Of a stretch of 64,000 bases of DNA, positions 8,494 through 17,735 are shown piece by piece. Origin of the DNA: Curvibacter cyanobacteriorum (GTDB lineage: Bacteria; Pseudomonadota; Gammaproteobacteria; Burkholderiales; Burkholderiaceae_C); assembly GCF_028649475.1 (NCBI RefSeq), contig NZ_JAQSIP010000003.1, positions 1 through 64,000 on the forward strand, written 5' to 3'. The notes under the pieces were generated by a model. It saw only the letters and a list, made by a program, of their open reading frames with translations. It searched no databases and was not told the origin of the DNA. Each line of letters starts with the position of its first letter. The first letter of the stretch is position 1. The position numbers and the translations under genes were made by a program.

Positions 8494-10353
8494 TCAGTTC
8501 GCAGCCGCCAGTCGCTGGTCGATCCAGCTGAACGCGTCTTTCACGTCGTAGTTGCCGGCGTGGCCCTGGTCCCACGCCAGGGCGTAGTCCACGGTCTTGA
8601 CCTTGGCGTCGGCCTTCAGCGCGCGGCTGATGTTGTAGGCCACGGTGAACGAGGTGTCGCGGTCGCGGGCGCCGACGCGGATGCGCCAGTGGGGGGTGAT
8701 GGCGTCGGTCTTGCCAATGTAGGCCAAGGAGTTGATCAGCTTGTACTGGTTCAGCAGAGCGGCCTGTTGCGGGTTGTTGGCCCAGGTGTAACCGCTGTTC
8801 TTGAGGCCCACACCGCTCTGGGTGGCGTTGATGGCGTCGCCACCGTTGTTGTTGTTCCAGGCGTACTCGGTGAAGTTGGAATACACCTGGGCCGCGGTGC
8901 CAAACAGGTTGGATTCGCCACCGCTGTAGTTGCCATAGATGGTGGCGCCAGCCTGGGTGGTGTCATTGGTACGGGTGGCCGCCAGGGCCGGGGTTTGGCC
9001 CAGCTGGTCGAAGGCGGGCACGGCTTTGAGGCGCGCTTGCTTGGCGACGAATTTCAGGTAGTTCGACAGGTTGAAGAAGGTGACGTTGCCGTTGGCGTCC
9101 ACGTTGATGAAATCGTTCTTGTACGACAGCGTGCCACTGCCGCCGGCCACGCCGTTGGCCGCTGCACTGCCGGTGGCGTTGTAGGCGACCCATGATTTGC
9201 CCGCCTTGACGTGGGCAGTGGCGGCTTTCTGGAACTCGCTTTGCAGCGCGGCCAGAAGGTTGTCGGCGGTCAGTGCGCTGCCGTCGTCGTTTTTCAGGCC
9301 CAGGCTGGCCTGGTAGGTGACAAACTGGCTCATCAAGTGGGCGCTGCCGCTGGGGTCGGGGTTGGAGGCGCGCACCAGTTCGTTGCCGTTGGCGTCGACG
9401 ATCAACCCGGCCTTCTGGTCTGCCGACACCAGATTGCGGGTGTTGAGCACGTTGAACATCCACTCGTAGGCCAGGTCGGCGCTGCCCAGGTCCTGGATGG
9501 GGCAGTAGGCCACCACCGCGTAGACCTGGTCGCTGAGCCCGGTGCTGTTGCCGTTGCTGTCAATACCGGCGGCGCCCACGGCCCGGAGGTAGGGCAGGTA
9601 GTCGGCACTGTCACCAGTGGCCCCCAGTTGGGTGGTTTGGGCGCCACCGCCGCTGGTGCCGTTGACGACGATGCGACTGGCGTTGCCGGGCATGGCGTTG
9701 TCGTTCAGGCGCAGGTAGCGCACCGCGGCCTTGGCGTCCACGATGGCGGCGGGAGCCTTGCCTTGGTAGATGCCGTCGGCGTACACGCCCGCGGGGGCCA
9801 GGGCGCCGCGGCTGCGCGACGCCATGTTGATGTAGACAAAGCCACGCGCCAGCGCGGCGCCGCGCTTGTCGGTGTCGCTGGTGCTGACATAACTGCCGCC
9901 GTTCACGATGTCGGCGCCGCTGTAGTTGGCGCTGGTGATCGCGTCCTTGCCGTTCCAGCCGCCCTTGCCGCCTTGGTAGCTGGCCAGCCAGCCGGCGTTG
10001 TTGACGTTCAGGAAGATGGCGTTGTCTTGTCGCGCGGCGTCCACCTCGCGCACAAAGATGTTCATGTTCTGGTAACCGCAGGTCTGGTTGTCGACGGCGC
10101 CCGCGGCCTGGGTGGGGGCCAGCTGCATGGGCTTGGCCACGTAGCACACCTCACGGTACCAGCGCACGGGGGTGCTCACGCCGTCCAGGGTGACGGTGAT
10201 GGTCGTGTAACTGGACTTGTCAAACGCCAGTTGGCGGTCGAACGCACCCTCGACCGTGGCGCCCTGGCCGCCGCTGCAAGCGCTGATCAGGCCTGCGGTC
10301 ATCAGGGCCGCGAGTGAACCGGCCAAAGGCCGAAAGGGAAACGAGGGAGTCAT
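8494..10353 (-). CDS. Subtype B tannase-like lipoprotein esterase
   Basis: 619 residues from the ATG at 10353, which has a GGAAGAG ribosome-binding sequence; the TTG at 10371 lies inside that site and is not used here. The protein has a lipobox LISAC with Cys26, so it should be a secreted lipoprotein. The nucleophile elbow is GTSGGG with Ser234 in an alpha/beta-hydrolase setting, and the C-terminal part carries HWRIRVGARDRDTS and WDQGHAGNYD, which match the Asp and His regions of bacterial subtype B tannases. FDQLGQ and ESNLFG segments also fit. Tannases hydrolyse galloyl esters of tannins or related phenolic esters; actual substrate cannot be read from sequence. Confidence 0.82.
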   Translation of the reverse strand: MTPSFPFRPLAGSLAALMTAGLISACSGGQGATVEGAFDRQLAFDKSSYTTITVTLDGVSTPVRWYREVCYVAKPMQLAPTQAAGAVDNQTCGYQNMNIFVREVDAARQDNAIFLNVNNAGWLASYQGGKGGWNGKDAITSANYSGADIVNGGSYVSTSDTDKRGAALARGFVYINMASRSRGALAPAGVYADGIYQGKAPAAIVDAKAAVRYLRLNDNAMPGNASRIVVNGTSGGGAQTTQLGATGDSADYLPYLRAVGAAGIDSNGNSTGLSDQVYAVVAYCPIQDLGSADLAYEWMFNVLNTRNLVSADQKAGLIVDANGNELVRASNPDPSGSAHLMSQFVTYQASLGLKNDDGSALTADNLLAALQSEFQKAATAHVKAGKSWVAYNATGSAAANGVAGGSGTLSYKNDFINVDANGNVTFFNLSNYLKFVAKQARLKAVPAFDQLGQTPALAATRTNDTTQAGATIYGNYSGGESNLFGTAAQVYSNFTEYAWNNNNGGDAINATQSGVGLKNSGYTWANNPQQAALLNQYKLINSLAYIGKTDAITPHWRIRVGARDRDTSFTVAYNISRALKADAKVKTVDYALAWDQGHAGNYDVKDAFSWIDQRLAAAN

Positions 10354-10827
10354 GGTGGTTGTCTCTTCCAATGTTGTTGTGATGGCTCGTCACGTCTCAG
10401 CGCCACCCTCAAGCAAGGCGGGACGCTGGCGTGGGCTTGGTCTGCTTGCTCAGGCGCGCAGCGTGGGCAAGTGGGCGAATTCTTGAGACATGTCAAACAT
10501 CTGAAAAGATGCCGAATCCGTGGGCGTGAACCCGTCTGGTTATCACGCTTCTTGATGCGGGACGGGGGGGCTGGGGGCGATGCAGGGTGATTGGTGCGTC
10601 GCATGACCCACCAGGCAGCGGTCCAGGGCTTGGGCCTCAGCCACCGCGTCTGTTCGGCCTTCGCTTACCATGCCCACGCAGCGGCTTGGGGGCGCTGGGG
10701 TCGTGGTCTGGCCATTTGGCCGCCGGGGCGGTTGGACCCGTGCGGGCTCGCCACCTGGTGCCGCGATGCGTTGGGGCGCCGAGGAAGATGGCGCCCCCTT
10801 CACGCCCGGCAAACGGAGACTTTCATC
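10354..10827. other. Divergent promoter region between tannase and M20 peptidase genes
   Basis: About 470 bp upstream of two divergent genes. It should contain both promoters, but I see no unambiguous -35/-10 pair, no riboswitch and no credible small gene. Open frames here are GC-driven shadows. Confidence 0.45.
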
Positions 10828-12138
10828 ATGTTCATCAAACCTTTCGTGGCCCTGGCCCTGGTGCTGGTGGCGCTCAGTGGCGCTGCCCAGGCCCAGCTCT
10901 CTGACACCGAACAAAAAATCGTCGCCGCTGTCCAGCAGCGCTCGCCCGCAGCCCTGGTGCTGTTGGAGAAAGCGGTGCGCATCAACAGCGGCACCCTCAA
11001 CCCCGAGGGGGTGCGCGCGGTGGGCGATCTGTTCCGTGCCGAGCTGGACGCGCTGGGCTTTCAAACCCGCTGGATCGACATGCCTCCGGCCATGAAGCGG
11101 GCGGGCCACTTGGTCGCCACGCACGATGGCGGGCAGGGCCAGCGGCTGCTGCTGCTGGGGCACCTGGACACCGTGTTTGAGAAGTCCAGCGCGGTGCCGC
11201 TCTGGGAGCGCCATGGCGATTGGGTGCGTGGTCAGGGCGTCAATGACATGAAGGGCGGTGATGTGATCCTGCTCGAGGCCTTGCGCGCTCTCCAGGCCGT
11301 GGGCGCCTTGGCGCCGGCGCGCATCGATGTCATGCTGACCGGGGATGAGGAGCGCACCGGCCGACCCCTGACGGTGGCGCGTGCTGACCTGGTGGCCTTG
11401 GCCAAGAAGGCCGACTATGCGCTGTCATTTGAAAGCAGTCACAGACACCAGGGGACGGACTCCGTGAGCATCGCGCGCCGCGCTGCGGGCGGCTGGGTGT
11501 TGCGCGTCAAGGGCAAGCCGGGGCATTCGATGGGGGTGTTCTCCAGCGCTTCGGGCCATGGCGCGGTCTATGAGGCGGCGCGCATCCTCAATGCTTTCCG
11601 CGAACAGGTGGTGGAGCCCCATCTGACCTTCAACCCGGGTCTGGTCTATGGCGGCACCGAGGTGCGCTACGCCGAAGACTCCGCCACGGCCACCGTGTTG
11701 GGCAAGTCCAACGTCATCGCCCGCGACGCCGAGGTGCGTGGTGACCTGCGTTACCTGTCGCCCGAGCAAGGCGAGCGGGCGCGTCAGAAGATGCAGAGCA
11801 TCGTCACCACGGGCAATCTGCCGGGCACATCGGCCACCATCCGGTTCACTGAAACCTACCCACCGATGCCGCCCACCGAGGCGGGGCAGCAACTCGCGGC
11901 GCGGTACTCGCAAGCCAGTCAGGATGCCGGCCTGGGCCGCATCGAACTGCTGGACCCAGGTTGGCGGGGCGCGGGCGACGTGCAGTTTGTCGCGCCCTAC
12001 ACCGTGGGCATCGATGGCCTGGGCGCCCAGGGGCGTGGCGCCCACACCGACGACGAGGCGCTGGAGATCGCGTCCATCGAACGCGGCGCCATCCGGGCCG
12101 CCTTGCTGATTTACCGCCTCACACGGCCCGCGCCCTGA
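10828..12138 (+). CDS. Exported M20 family metallopeptidase, glutamate carboxypeptidase type
   Basis: 436 residues from the ATG at 10828, with a GGAG ribosome-binding site nine bases earlier; longer open frames upstream have no support. The N-terminus is a signal peptide ending near AQA-Q. Zinc-ligand motifs of the M20 family are visible: GHLDT, GVNDMKGG and TGDEERTG with the catalytic Glu pair, plus a lid-domain insertion and a C-terminal GAHTDDEAL. This is the carboxypeptidase G2 type that removes C-terminal glutamate from folates or peptides in the periplasm. It is divergent from the tannase and convergent with the TonB receptor, so it is likely transcribed alone. Confidence 0.85.
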   Translation: MFIKPFVALALVLVALSGAAQAQLSDTEQKIVAAVQQRSPAALVLLEKAVRINSGTLNPEGVRAVGDLFRAELDALGFQTRWIDMPPAMKRAGHLVATHDGGQGQRLLLLGHLDTVFEKSSAVPLWERHGDWVRGQGVNDMKGGDVILLEALRALQAVGALAPARIDVMLTGDEERTGRPLTVARADLVALAKKADYALSFESSHRHQGTDSVSIARRAAGGWVLRVKGKPGHSMGVFSSASGHGAVYEAARILNAFREQVVEPHLTFNPGLVYGGTEVRYAEDSATATVLGKSNVIARDAEVRGDLRYLSPEQGERARQKMQSIVTTGNLPGTSATIRFTETYPPMPPTEAGQQLAARYSQASQDAGLGRIELLDPGWRGAGDVQFVAPYTVGIDGLGAQGRGAHTDDEALEIASIERGAIRAALLIYRLTRPAP

Positions 12139-12260
12139 GCGGCCACGAGCCGGTGGGACTGGGGCAGGGGCCGTGGCTGGGACCGGGCGCTGTGATGGGG
12201 CAGGGGCCTCAGTGGCGGCCCTTGCCAGTCCGGTGGTTGGGTGCTGCCATCCCAACGGTG

Positions 12261-12286
12261 GAGCCGCTCGGGGAGGCTAGCGGCTC
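12261..12286. terminator. Inverted repeat between convergent genes
   Basis: Perfect 8-bp arms gagccgct and agcggctc separate a 10-base loop in the spacer between the M20 peptidase and the TonB receptor gene. No T-tract follows on either side, so if it terminates transcription it does so weakly or with Rho. Confidence 0.35.
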
Positions 12287-12357
12287 GGGCCCGGTCAAGC
12301 CTTCGGCCGCGCGGTCAGGGCGCCGTGCGACCGACGGCGTCCCGGCTAGTCGCTCGC

Positions 12358-14532
12358 TCAGAACGCGACTTGCAAGCCGGCCACCAGCTGCCGACCCAGC
12401 CCAGGGATGACCGTCAGGGCACCCCAGGACGCGGTGTAGTAGGTCTGGTTGAACAGGTTGTGCACGTCCAGTGTCAAGCGAGTGCGTTTGTCCATCTGCC
12501 AGTAGCTGCTGACCCGGGCGGTGGTGTAGGCCGGCAGTCGGTAGGTGTCGGTGGCGGTGCCGGTGCGTTCTCCGACATGGACCAGGCCACCCCCCACCCC
12601 GTAGCGACCGCCCCAAGGGGCCAGGTCTTCACGCATGGCGAACAGGCCCGCGCTGACGCGGGGGATGTTCAGCAAGCGCTTGCCCAGCAGGGCTGGGTTG
12701 TTGTCGCGGGTGACTTCGGCATCGGTGTAGGCGAAGTTGCTGGTCAGGCGCCAGTGTCGATTCAGTTGCCCCGCCGCATCCAGCTCCAGTCCGCGGCTGC
12801 GAACTTCGCCGGCGGCCACGCTGTAGTTGGCATTGGTCGGGCTGCGGGTCAGGACATTGGTTTTGCGAATGTCGAACAAGGCCACACTCGCCATCAGTGC
12901 TTGGTCAGGCGATTGCCATTTGGCCCCCACTTCCAGCGCTTGGCCTTGCTGCGGTGCAAAGGCTTGCCCGCGCTCGTCGGTGCCAGCGTTCGGTCGGAAC
13001 GACCGCCCCGCAGACGCGTAGACCGAGGTGTTGGGATCGATCAGGTAGGTCAGGCCCAGGCGGGGGGTGGTCGCGGTGTGGGTTTGCACCTGGCGGGTGG
13101 CGGTCAGGCGGTTTTCGCTGTCTTGGTGAAAGCGATCCAGGCGCAGACCCGCCAGCAGTTTCCATCGGGTGCTGAGGTCGATCTGATCTTGCACAAACAG
13201 GCCTGCGGCGCGTTGGCGGTCGTACAGGCTGAAGCCAGGGGTCAGGGTGCCCGCGGCCTGGTTGTAGACGGGGTTGTAGATGTCGATGGCGAAGGGCTGG
13301 GTGGCCAGGTTGGAGTAGTTGATGTTCTGTTCTGTGACCAGGCGCCAGGTTTCTACGCCGGCCAGCACGGTGTGCCTGAAGCCCCCCGCTTGCAACTTGC
13401 CTTCCAGTTCGGCTTGCAGCGATGTGTCCTGCGCGGGCAGGCTGCGCCAACTGTCCCGGCGGGTGAGGGTGCGGCCATTGGCCGCCAGCGAGCCGATCAG
13501 GTCGACGGCTGAGCCGTACAACTCGGTGCTGCGGTGCGACGCGCCCCAGCGGGTGCGCCAGCCTGCGCCCAGCTCGTGGTCCAGCGTGAGCTGGTGGGTG
13601 TCGCCGTTCACCTGCAGGTTCCCGCGGCTGGGGTCGCCCAGGAATCGGTCGCTGGGCAGCGCACTGACGTTGCCGTTGACCTGCACGATGCCCCGGTCCA
13701 AGGGGGTGCGGATGCGAATGAACTCTGCTTCGTAATTCAACACGGTTTGGGGGCTCAGCTTCCAGGTCAGGGACGGAGCGACCACCATCTTGCGGTTGTC
13801 CACCAGCGTGCTTCGACTGGCCCCGTCTTCGGCGGCCAGGTTCAGCCGGTAGGCCAGCTGCTCGCTCAATGGGCCGGTGCTGTCGAGGGTGGCACGTCGG
13901 TAGCCCAAGCCCCCCACCTGCACATTGGCCTGGTGCGCGGAGCGGAATTGCGGCTTCTTGGTCACCACGTTCAGGGTACCGCCAGGCTCGCTGCTGCCGT
14001 ACAGGGCGGCGGCGGGGCCTTTGAGGAATTCAATGCGTTCGACCGAGGCCACATCGCGCTGCGGGCCATAGCCACGGTTGGACGCAAAGCCATTGAGCAG
14101 CTGACCTCCGTCGGTGTTGCTGAAGCCGCGGATGGCGTAGTTGTCCCAGGTGCCGCCGAAGTCGTTCAAGCGGGTGACGCCGCTGACGTAGTCCACCGTG
14201 TCTGCGAGTCGGCGTGCGCCCAGGTCTTCCATCAGGGCCTGCGGGACCACGCGCACCGACTGTGGGGTTTCGATCAAGGGGGTTTCGGTGCGGGTGGCTG
14301 CGGTCTGGCTGGGCTGGCCCTGGTAACCCTGCGCTGAGAGATCGTCGCGAATCTGCACCTCGGTCAGCGAGGTCTCAGTTGGCGGGGGTGTCTGGGCGCC
14401 CGCCATGGCCCATGCGCTGCAGGCACTGGCGACCAAGATGGCATGGGCCACGTGGGTCAGTCGTGGGCGGAGGGGGGCAGGGCCGATGGAGGGCGCGTGG
14501 GCAGCGCGAAGGGGAGTAGGAACCTGGATCAT
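12358..14532 (-). CDS. TonB-dependent siderophore receptor
   Basis: 724 residues. The N-terminus has a signal peptide (AILVASACSAWAMAGAQ). Then comes a TonB-box/plug region with TETPLIETPQSVRVVPQALMEDLGARRLADTVDYVSGVT, the typical plug start of ferric-siderophore receptors of the FhuE/FpvA group, followed by LYGSSEPGGTLNVVTKKP and a 22-strand-type barrel ending in the aromatic residue of LQVAF, as needed for outer membrane insertion. It transports a ferric siderophore using TonB energy. A Fur box lies 70 bp upstream, so iron repression is expected. No siderophore biosynthesis genes are in the window, suggesting use of foreign siderophores or a locus elsewhere. Confidence 0.9.
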   Translation of the reverse strand: MIQVPTPLRAAHAPSIGPAPLRPRLTHVAHAILVASACSAWAMAGAQTPPPTETSLTEVQIRDDLSAQGYQGQPSQTAATRTETPLIETPQSVRVVPQALMEDLGARRLADTVDYVSGVTRLNDFGGTWDNYAIRGFSNTDGGQLLNGFASNRGYGPQRDVASVERIEFLKGPAAALYGSSEPGGTLNVVTKKPQFRSAHQANVQVGGLGYRRATLDSTGPLSEQLAYRLNLAAEDGASRSTLVDNRKMVVAPSLTWKLSPQTVLNYEAEFIRIRTPLDRGIVQVNGNVSALPSDRFLGDPSRGNLQVNGDTHQLTLDHELGAGWRTRWGASHRSTELYGSAVDLIGSLAANGRTLTRRDSWRSLPAQDTSLQAELEGKLQAGGFRHTVLAGVETWRLVTEQNINYSNLATQPFAIDIYNPVYNQAAGTLTPGFSLYDRQRAAGLFVQDQIDLSTRWKLLAGLRLDRFHQDSENRLTATRQVQTHTATTPRLGLTYLIDPNTSVYASAGRSFRPNAGTDERGQAFAPQQGQALEVGAKWQSPDQALMASVALFDIRKTNVLTRSPTNANYSVAAGEVRSRGLELDAAGQLNRHWRLTSNFAYTDAEVTRDNNPALLGKRLLNIPRVSAGLFAMREDLAPWGGRYGVGGGLVHVGERTGTATDTYRLPAYTTARVSSYWQMDKRTRLTLDVHNLFNQTYYTASWGALTVIPGLGRQLVAGLQVAF

Positions 14533-14856
14533 GCTTGAACAAAAAGAGAACTTCCCTGCGCTGATGTAGCGGGAAGATGAACGCTTGATTATCGCTTAAA
14601 AAATAATGATTCTCATTTGTGTTATGACGGGTGAAGGCTTCTGAGGGCTCCAGGTCGGCCCACTGGAGGGCAGGGTGGCTTGGGTCTGGGGAGGTGATTC
14701 GCCAGGCGTGGTTCGGGCTTGTCCTGCACCGGCTGGGCTCAACCAACCAGGGGCGCTCGGTGGGGCGCATGAGCCCCTATGGCAGAATGAATTTTTCAGG
14801 GCACGGCCGTTTGGGCGGCTGGCCCGGCCCTTCTTTTGTCATCCCCTGAGCCCGCC
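14533..14856. other. Divergent control region with the Fur box
   Basis: The 324-bp spacer serves the receptor gene leftward and the RelA/SpoT-domain gene rightward. Apart from the Fur box, nothing specific is recognisable; the right half is GC-rich without an evident promoter. Confidence 0.5.
14602..14620 (-). promoter_or_regulatory. Fur box upstream of the siderophore receptor
   Basis: The 19-mer aataatgattctcatttgt matches the 19-bp Fur consensus (GATAATGATAATCATTATC) at 13 positions, including the whole ATAATGAT and TCATT core. It lies upstream of the receptor start at 14532, with a possible -10 (gataat on the minus strand) just downstream. Binding under iron sufficiency would shut the receptor off. 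Confidence 0.75.
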
Positions 14857-15945
14857 ATGCCGTCCCGTGATTTCGAGCTTGAACAGCAGGCCTTTCGGGC
14901 TTTCCATCAGGCCCACGCGGCCGAACTGAGCACCCTTCGCCAAGCGCTGCAAAAGCGCATCGCGGGCCTGCTGGCGGCGCAGCCAGGCTTGCGGGTGTCC
15001 AAGGTCGAGGGGCGCGTCAAGCAGCTCGATGAATGCCTGCGCAAGTTCTCGGCCAAGTACCGCCAGGCGCTCGAAGATCAGAACCAGCCTTACAGCATCC
15101 AGCCCCACATCACCGACTTGCTGGGCCTGCGGGTGGTGTGCCTTTACGAGGATGAGATCTGGAAGACGGCCGAGGCGATCCGCCCCAACTTCGGCGTGAT
15201 TGAGATCACTGACAAGATTGCCAAGGTGGAGGGCACCGACGACTCGTTTGGCTACAAGGGGCTGCACCTGGACCTGGCTTTCAGCCCGGTCGAGCTGGGC
15301 CTGTCGCCCGACATGCACTGGCCGGTGACGCAGTTCGAGTTGCAGGTGCGCACCATCATCCAGGACTCCTGGAGCGTGCTGGACCACCAGATCAAGTACA
15401 AGAAATCCATCCCCAATGCGCTCAAGCGGCGCATCAACGTGCTGTCGGCCCTGTTTGAGTTGGCCGACCGCGAGTTTCGCCAGATCCGTGACGAAACCGA
15501 CGCCGCCCTGCATTCGGCGCTGGACGACACCGCCCCGGAGGGCGCGGCCTCCGAGCTGCCTGTGGCCTCGCCAGAAGCGCAGGCCAAGGCCGAACTCAAT
15601 GCCTTCACCTTCCTCAAGATTGCCAACCACTTCTTCAAGGACTTTGCCTTTGAGCCCAGCAAGGTGGACGGCTTTGTCGAGCACATCAAGCGCTGGTCGC
15701 CCCAGATCACACGGCCTGAGTTCAACGTCATCGTGCGCGAGAAGATCGGCTTGGTGAAGCGCTACAAGCAGTACTTTGAAGAGCGCCATCCACAGCTCAG
15801 CTTCAACCCCTACACCGTCATCCGCCACTGCCTGTACCTGGGCGACAAGGTGGTGTTCGCACCGGCCTTGCGCCGCAGCGCCCAAGAGGCCTTCGACGCC
15901 TGGCTGGCTGAAAACGCCCCACCCGACAAGGGGGCCGAGGGCTGA
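14857..15945 (+). CDS. RelA/SpoT-domain nucleotide pyrophosphokinase-like protein (small alarmone synthetase type)
   Basis: 362 residues from the ATG at 14857. A RelA_SpoT synthetase domain covers about residues 45-170: ITDLLGLRVV (Asp87, Arg92), GYKGLH (132-137, the guanine-stacking Tyr133) and ELQVRT (Glu161 in the EIQIRT position). There is no HD hydrolase, TGS or ACT domain, so it is a stand-alone synthetase-like protein, unlike the full-length SpoT in this window. The C-terminal 180 residues are helical and unrecognised. It could make (p)ppGpp or a related pyrophosphorylated nucleotide, or modify tRNA as toxic members do. It is followed by a trypsin-like protease gene 150 bp downstream. 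Confidence 0.75.
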   Translation: MPSRDFELEQQAFRAFHQAHAAELSTLRQALQKRIAGLLAAQPGLRVSKVEGRVKQLDECLRKFSAKYRQALEDQNQPYSIQPHITDLLGLRVVCLYEDEIWKTAEAIRPNFGVIEITDKIAKVEGTDDSFGYKGLHLDLAFSPVELGLSPDMHWPVTQFELQVRTIIQDSWSVLDHQIKYKKSIPNALKRRINVLSALFELADREFRQIRDETDAALHSALDDTAPEGAASELPVASPEAQAKAELNAFTFLKIANHFFKDFAFEPSKVDGFVEHIKRWSPQITRPEFNVIVREKIGLVKRYKQYFEERHPQLSFNPYTVIRHCLYLGDKVVFAPALRRSAQEAFDAWLAENAPPDKGAEG

Positions 15946-16094
15946 TCGGCACCGCGGCCAGGGCGGCCGTGGGGCGCTTGCCCCTACACTGGGCTGGCCC
16001 ATGCAGCGCTTTGTGTGCCTTTGCCTTGGGGGTTGACCCGTGCGTGACCCCGTGCGCCAGATGTCTGGCGTCAGCGCCTTGCCCGGACTTGTTC

Positions 16095-16943
16095 ATGACC
16101 CTCTCTGCGCCCCCCTTCGCCGCCCCTGGTGTGCCCGCACCGGCCCCCGCGCCTGTGGACCCCTTGTTCCTGTCGGCCCCGCGGGTGTCGGCCTTTCTGG
16201 GGCGTCAGGGGCTGACCAACGCCAGCGGCTTCTTCTTTGAGCGCGACGACCGCCTCTACCTGGTGACCAGTCGCCATGTGGTGATCGACGAGGCCAGCGG
16301 GCACCTGCCCGACCGCCTGGAGATCGAGCTGCACCTGGACCTCAGCGACCTGACCCGTTCCACGGGTTTCTCCATCCTGCTCTACCAGGGCGGCCGGGCG
16401 GTGTGGCGCCAAGGGCGGGATTCGGGTGGGGACATCGACGTGGCCGTGCTCGAGCTGGACCGCGCGCAGCTGCCGCCGCACGCGGTGATCCGGGCCTACA
16501 CCCCGGCCCACCTGGTGCGTGAGTTGTCCGAGGTGGCGGTGGACGCATCGTTGCTGGTGGTGGGCTTTCCGCTGGGTTTCCATGACGCGGTGCACCACCT
16601 GCCGGTGTTGCGCCACGCGGTGGTGGCGTCGCCCTATGGCATCCGGTTTCAAGGCAAGGGCTTCTTCCTGACCGACGCACGCACCCACCGCGGCACCAGT
16701 GGCGCGCCGGTGGTGTTGCGCCACCCCCATCCGCAGGGGGCCACGCAGGCGCTGCCCTGGAAGCTGCTGGGCGTGCATTCGTCGCGCATGGACATGGGCA
16801 ACCGGGACCTGGTGCAGGACGAGTCGCTGGGGCTGAACTGCGTCTGGTACGCCGACATCCTGCTCAAGCTCACCGAGGCGCCGCCCGCGCCACCACCGCC
16901 AGCCCCACCTGGCACCCTACCCATCACCCCGACCGGGCGCTGA
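16095..16943 (+). CDS. Trypsin-like serine protease domain protein
   Basis: 282 residues from the ATG at 16095. A chymotrypsin-fold catalytic triad is visible as His61 (SRHVV), Asp115 (DIDVAVLEL) and Ser202 (RGTSGAPVV). The first 20 residues and the last 20 are proline-rich and there is no signal peptide, so the protein is probably cytoplasmic. It resembles the bacterial trypsin-like peptidases annotated as 'trypsin-like peptidase domain'. The start is not certain: the ribosome-binding site is weak and the frame is open to 15969. Its substrate is unknown. Same strand as, and 150 bp after, the RelA/SpoT-domain gene. Confidence 0.72.
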   Translation: MTLSAPPFAAPGVPAPAPAPVDPLFLSAPRVSAFLGRQGLTNASGFFFERDDRLYLVTSRHVVIDEASGHLPDRLEIELHLDLSDLTRSTGFSILLYQGGRAVWRQGRDSGGDIDVAVLELDRAQLPPHAVIRAYTPAHLVRELSEVAVDASLLVVGFPLGFHDAVHHLPVLRHAVVASPYGIRFQGKGFFLTDARTHRGTSGAPVVLRHPHPQGATQALPWKLLGVHSSRMDMGNRDLVQDESLGLNCVWYADILLKLTEAPPAPPPPAPPGTLPITPTGR

Positions 16944-16994
16944 CCGCCTAACCGCGTGATCGGGGCGCGCACCGGGGCTGCGTGCGCAGCGCGG

Positions 16995-17663
16995 TCAGAA
17001 CCCTTCGAAGCGGCAAACCTCGTCGAGCGGCGCGCGGCTGCTGCGCCACTGGTTGACGAGGGCGTCCTCGCGCGCGTAGCCAATGGCCATGCCCGTGAAC
17101 AGCATGCGCTCGGGCGGCAGTTGCAGGAACGGCGCCAGGGTCTGGGGGTACATGGCCCAGCATTCTTGGGCGCAACTGTCCAGGCCCTCGGCGCGCAGCA
17201 ACAGCATGAGGGTTTGCAGCATCATGCCCAGGTCGGACCACTGGGGTGGGCCCATGCGCCGGTCCACGCTGCAGAACAACGCCACCGGGGCGCCAAAGAA
17301 GGTGTAGTTGCGGGCAAACCAGCGCAGCCGGGCGGCCTTGTCCTCACGCGGCACACCGAGCTGGGCGTACAGCGCTTCGCCCACCTGAAAGCGGCGGTCG
17401 CGGTAGGGCGACACCAGCTCTTTGGGGTAGACGTCGTACTCGCTGCCTTCGGCGCCGCCCTGCTGCAGGCGTTGCTGCATGGTGGCCTTCAGGCGCGCCA
17501 GCGGCTCACCGCTGAGGATGTGCAGGTGCCAGGGCTGCAGGTTGCCGCCCGAGGGCGCCCGCAGGGCCTGTTCCAGCACGCGGCGCAACAGCGCTTCGGG
17601 CACTGGGGTGTCCAGAAAGTCGCGCACCGAGCGGCGCGACGCCACAGCGTCTCGGATGTCCAT
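16995..17663 (-). CDS. Nitroreductase family flavoprotein
   Basis: 222 residues, the normal length for the family. The N-terminal signature SRRSVRDFLDTPVPEALLRRVLEQALRAPSGGNLQPW is the FMN-contacting start of NAD(P)H-dependent nitroreductases, and GLDSCAQECWAMYP with GMAIGYA fits the second FMN contact. The ATG at 17663 has GAGG upstream. It uses FMN to reduce nitroaromatics, quinones or enoyl-type substrates; the natural substrate is unknown. It lies 72 bp downstream of the MBL-fold gene on the same strand and is probably cotranscribed with it. Confidence 0.85.
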   Translation of the reverse strand: MDIRDAVASRRSVRDFLDTPVPEALLRRVLEQALRAPSGGNLQPWHLHILSGEPLARLKATMQQRLQQGGAEGSEYDVYPKELVSPYRDRRFQVGEALYAQLGVPREDKAARLRWFARNYTFFGAPVALFCSVDRRMGPPQWSDLGMMLQTLMLLLRAEGLDSCAQECWAMYPQTLAPFLQLPPERMLFTGMAIGYAREDALVNQWRSSRAPLDEVCRFEGF

Positions 17664-17735
17664 GGGGGCCTCTTGTCTCGTGTCTCGTGGTGTGGGGGAG
17701 GGGATCGGTGGGGGCCGGGGCGCTGCGTTGGCTGC

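Noticed and set aside
8494-10353. High-scoring plus-strand open frames over the tannase gene
   Set aside because: They are GC-skewed shadows; the minus-strand protein has a lipobox, nucleophile elbow and family motifs.
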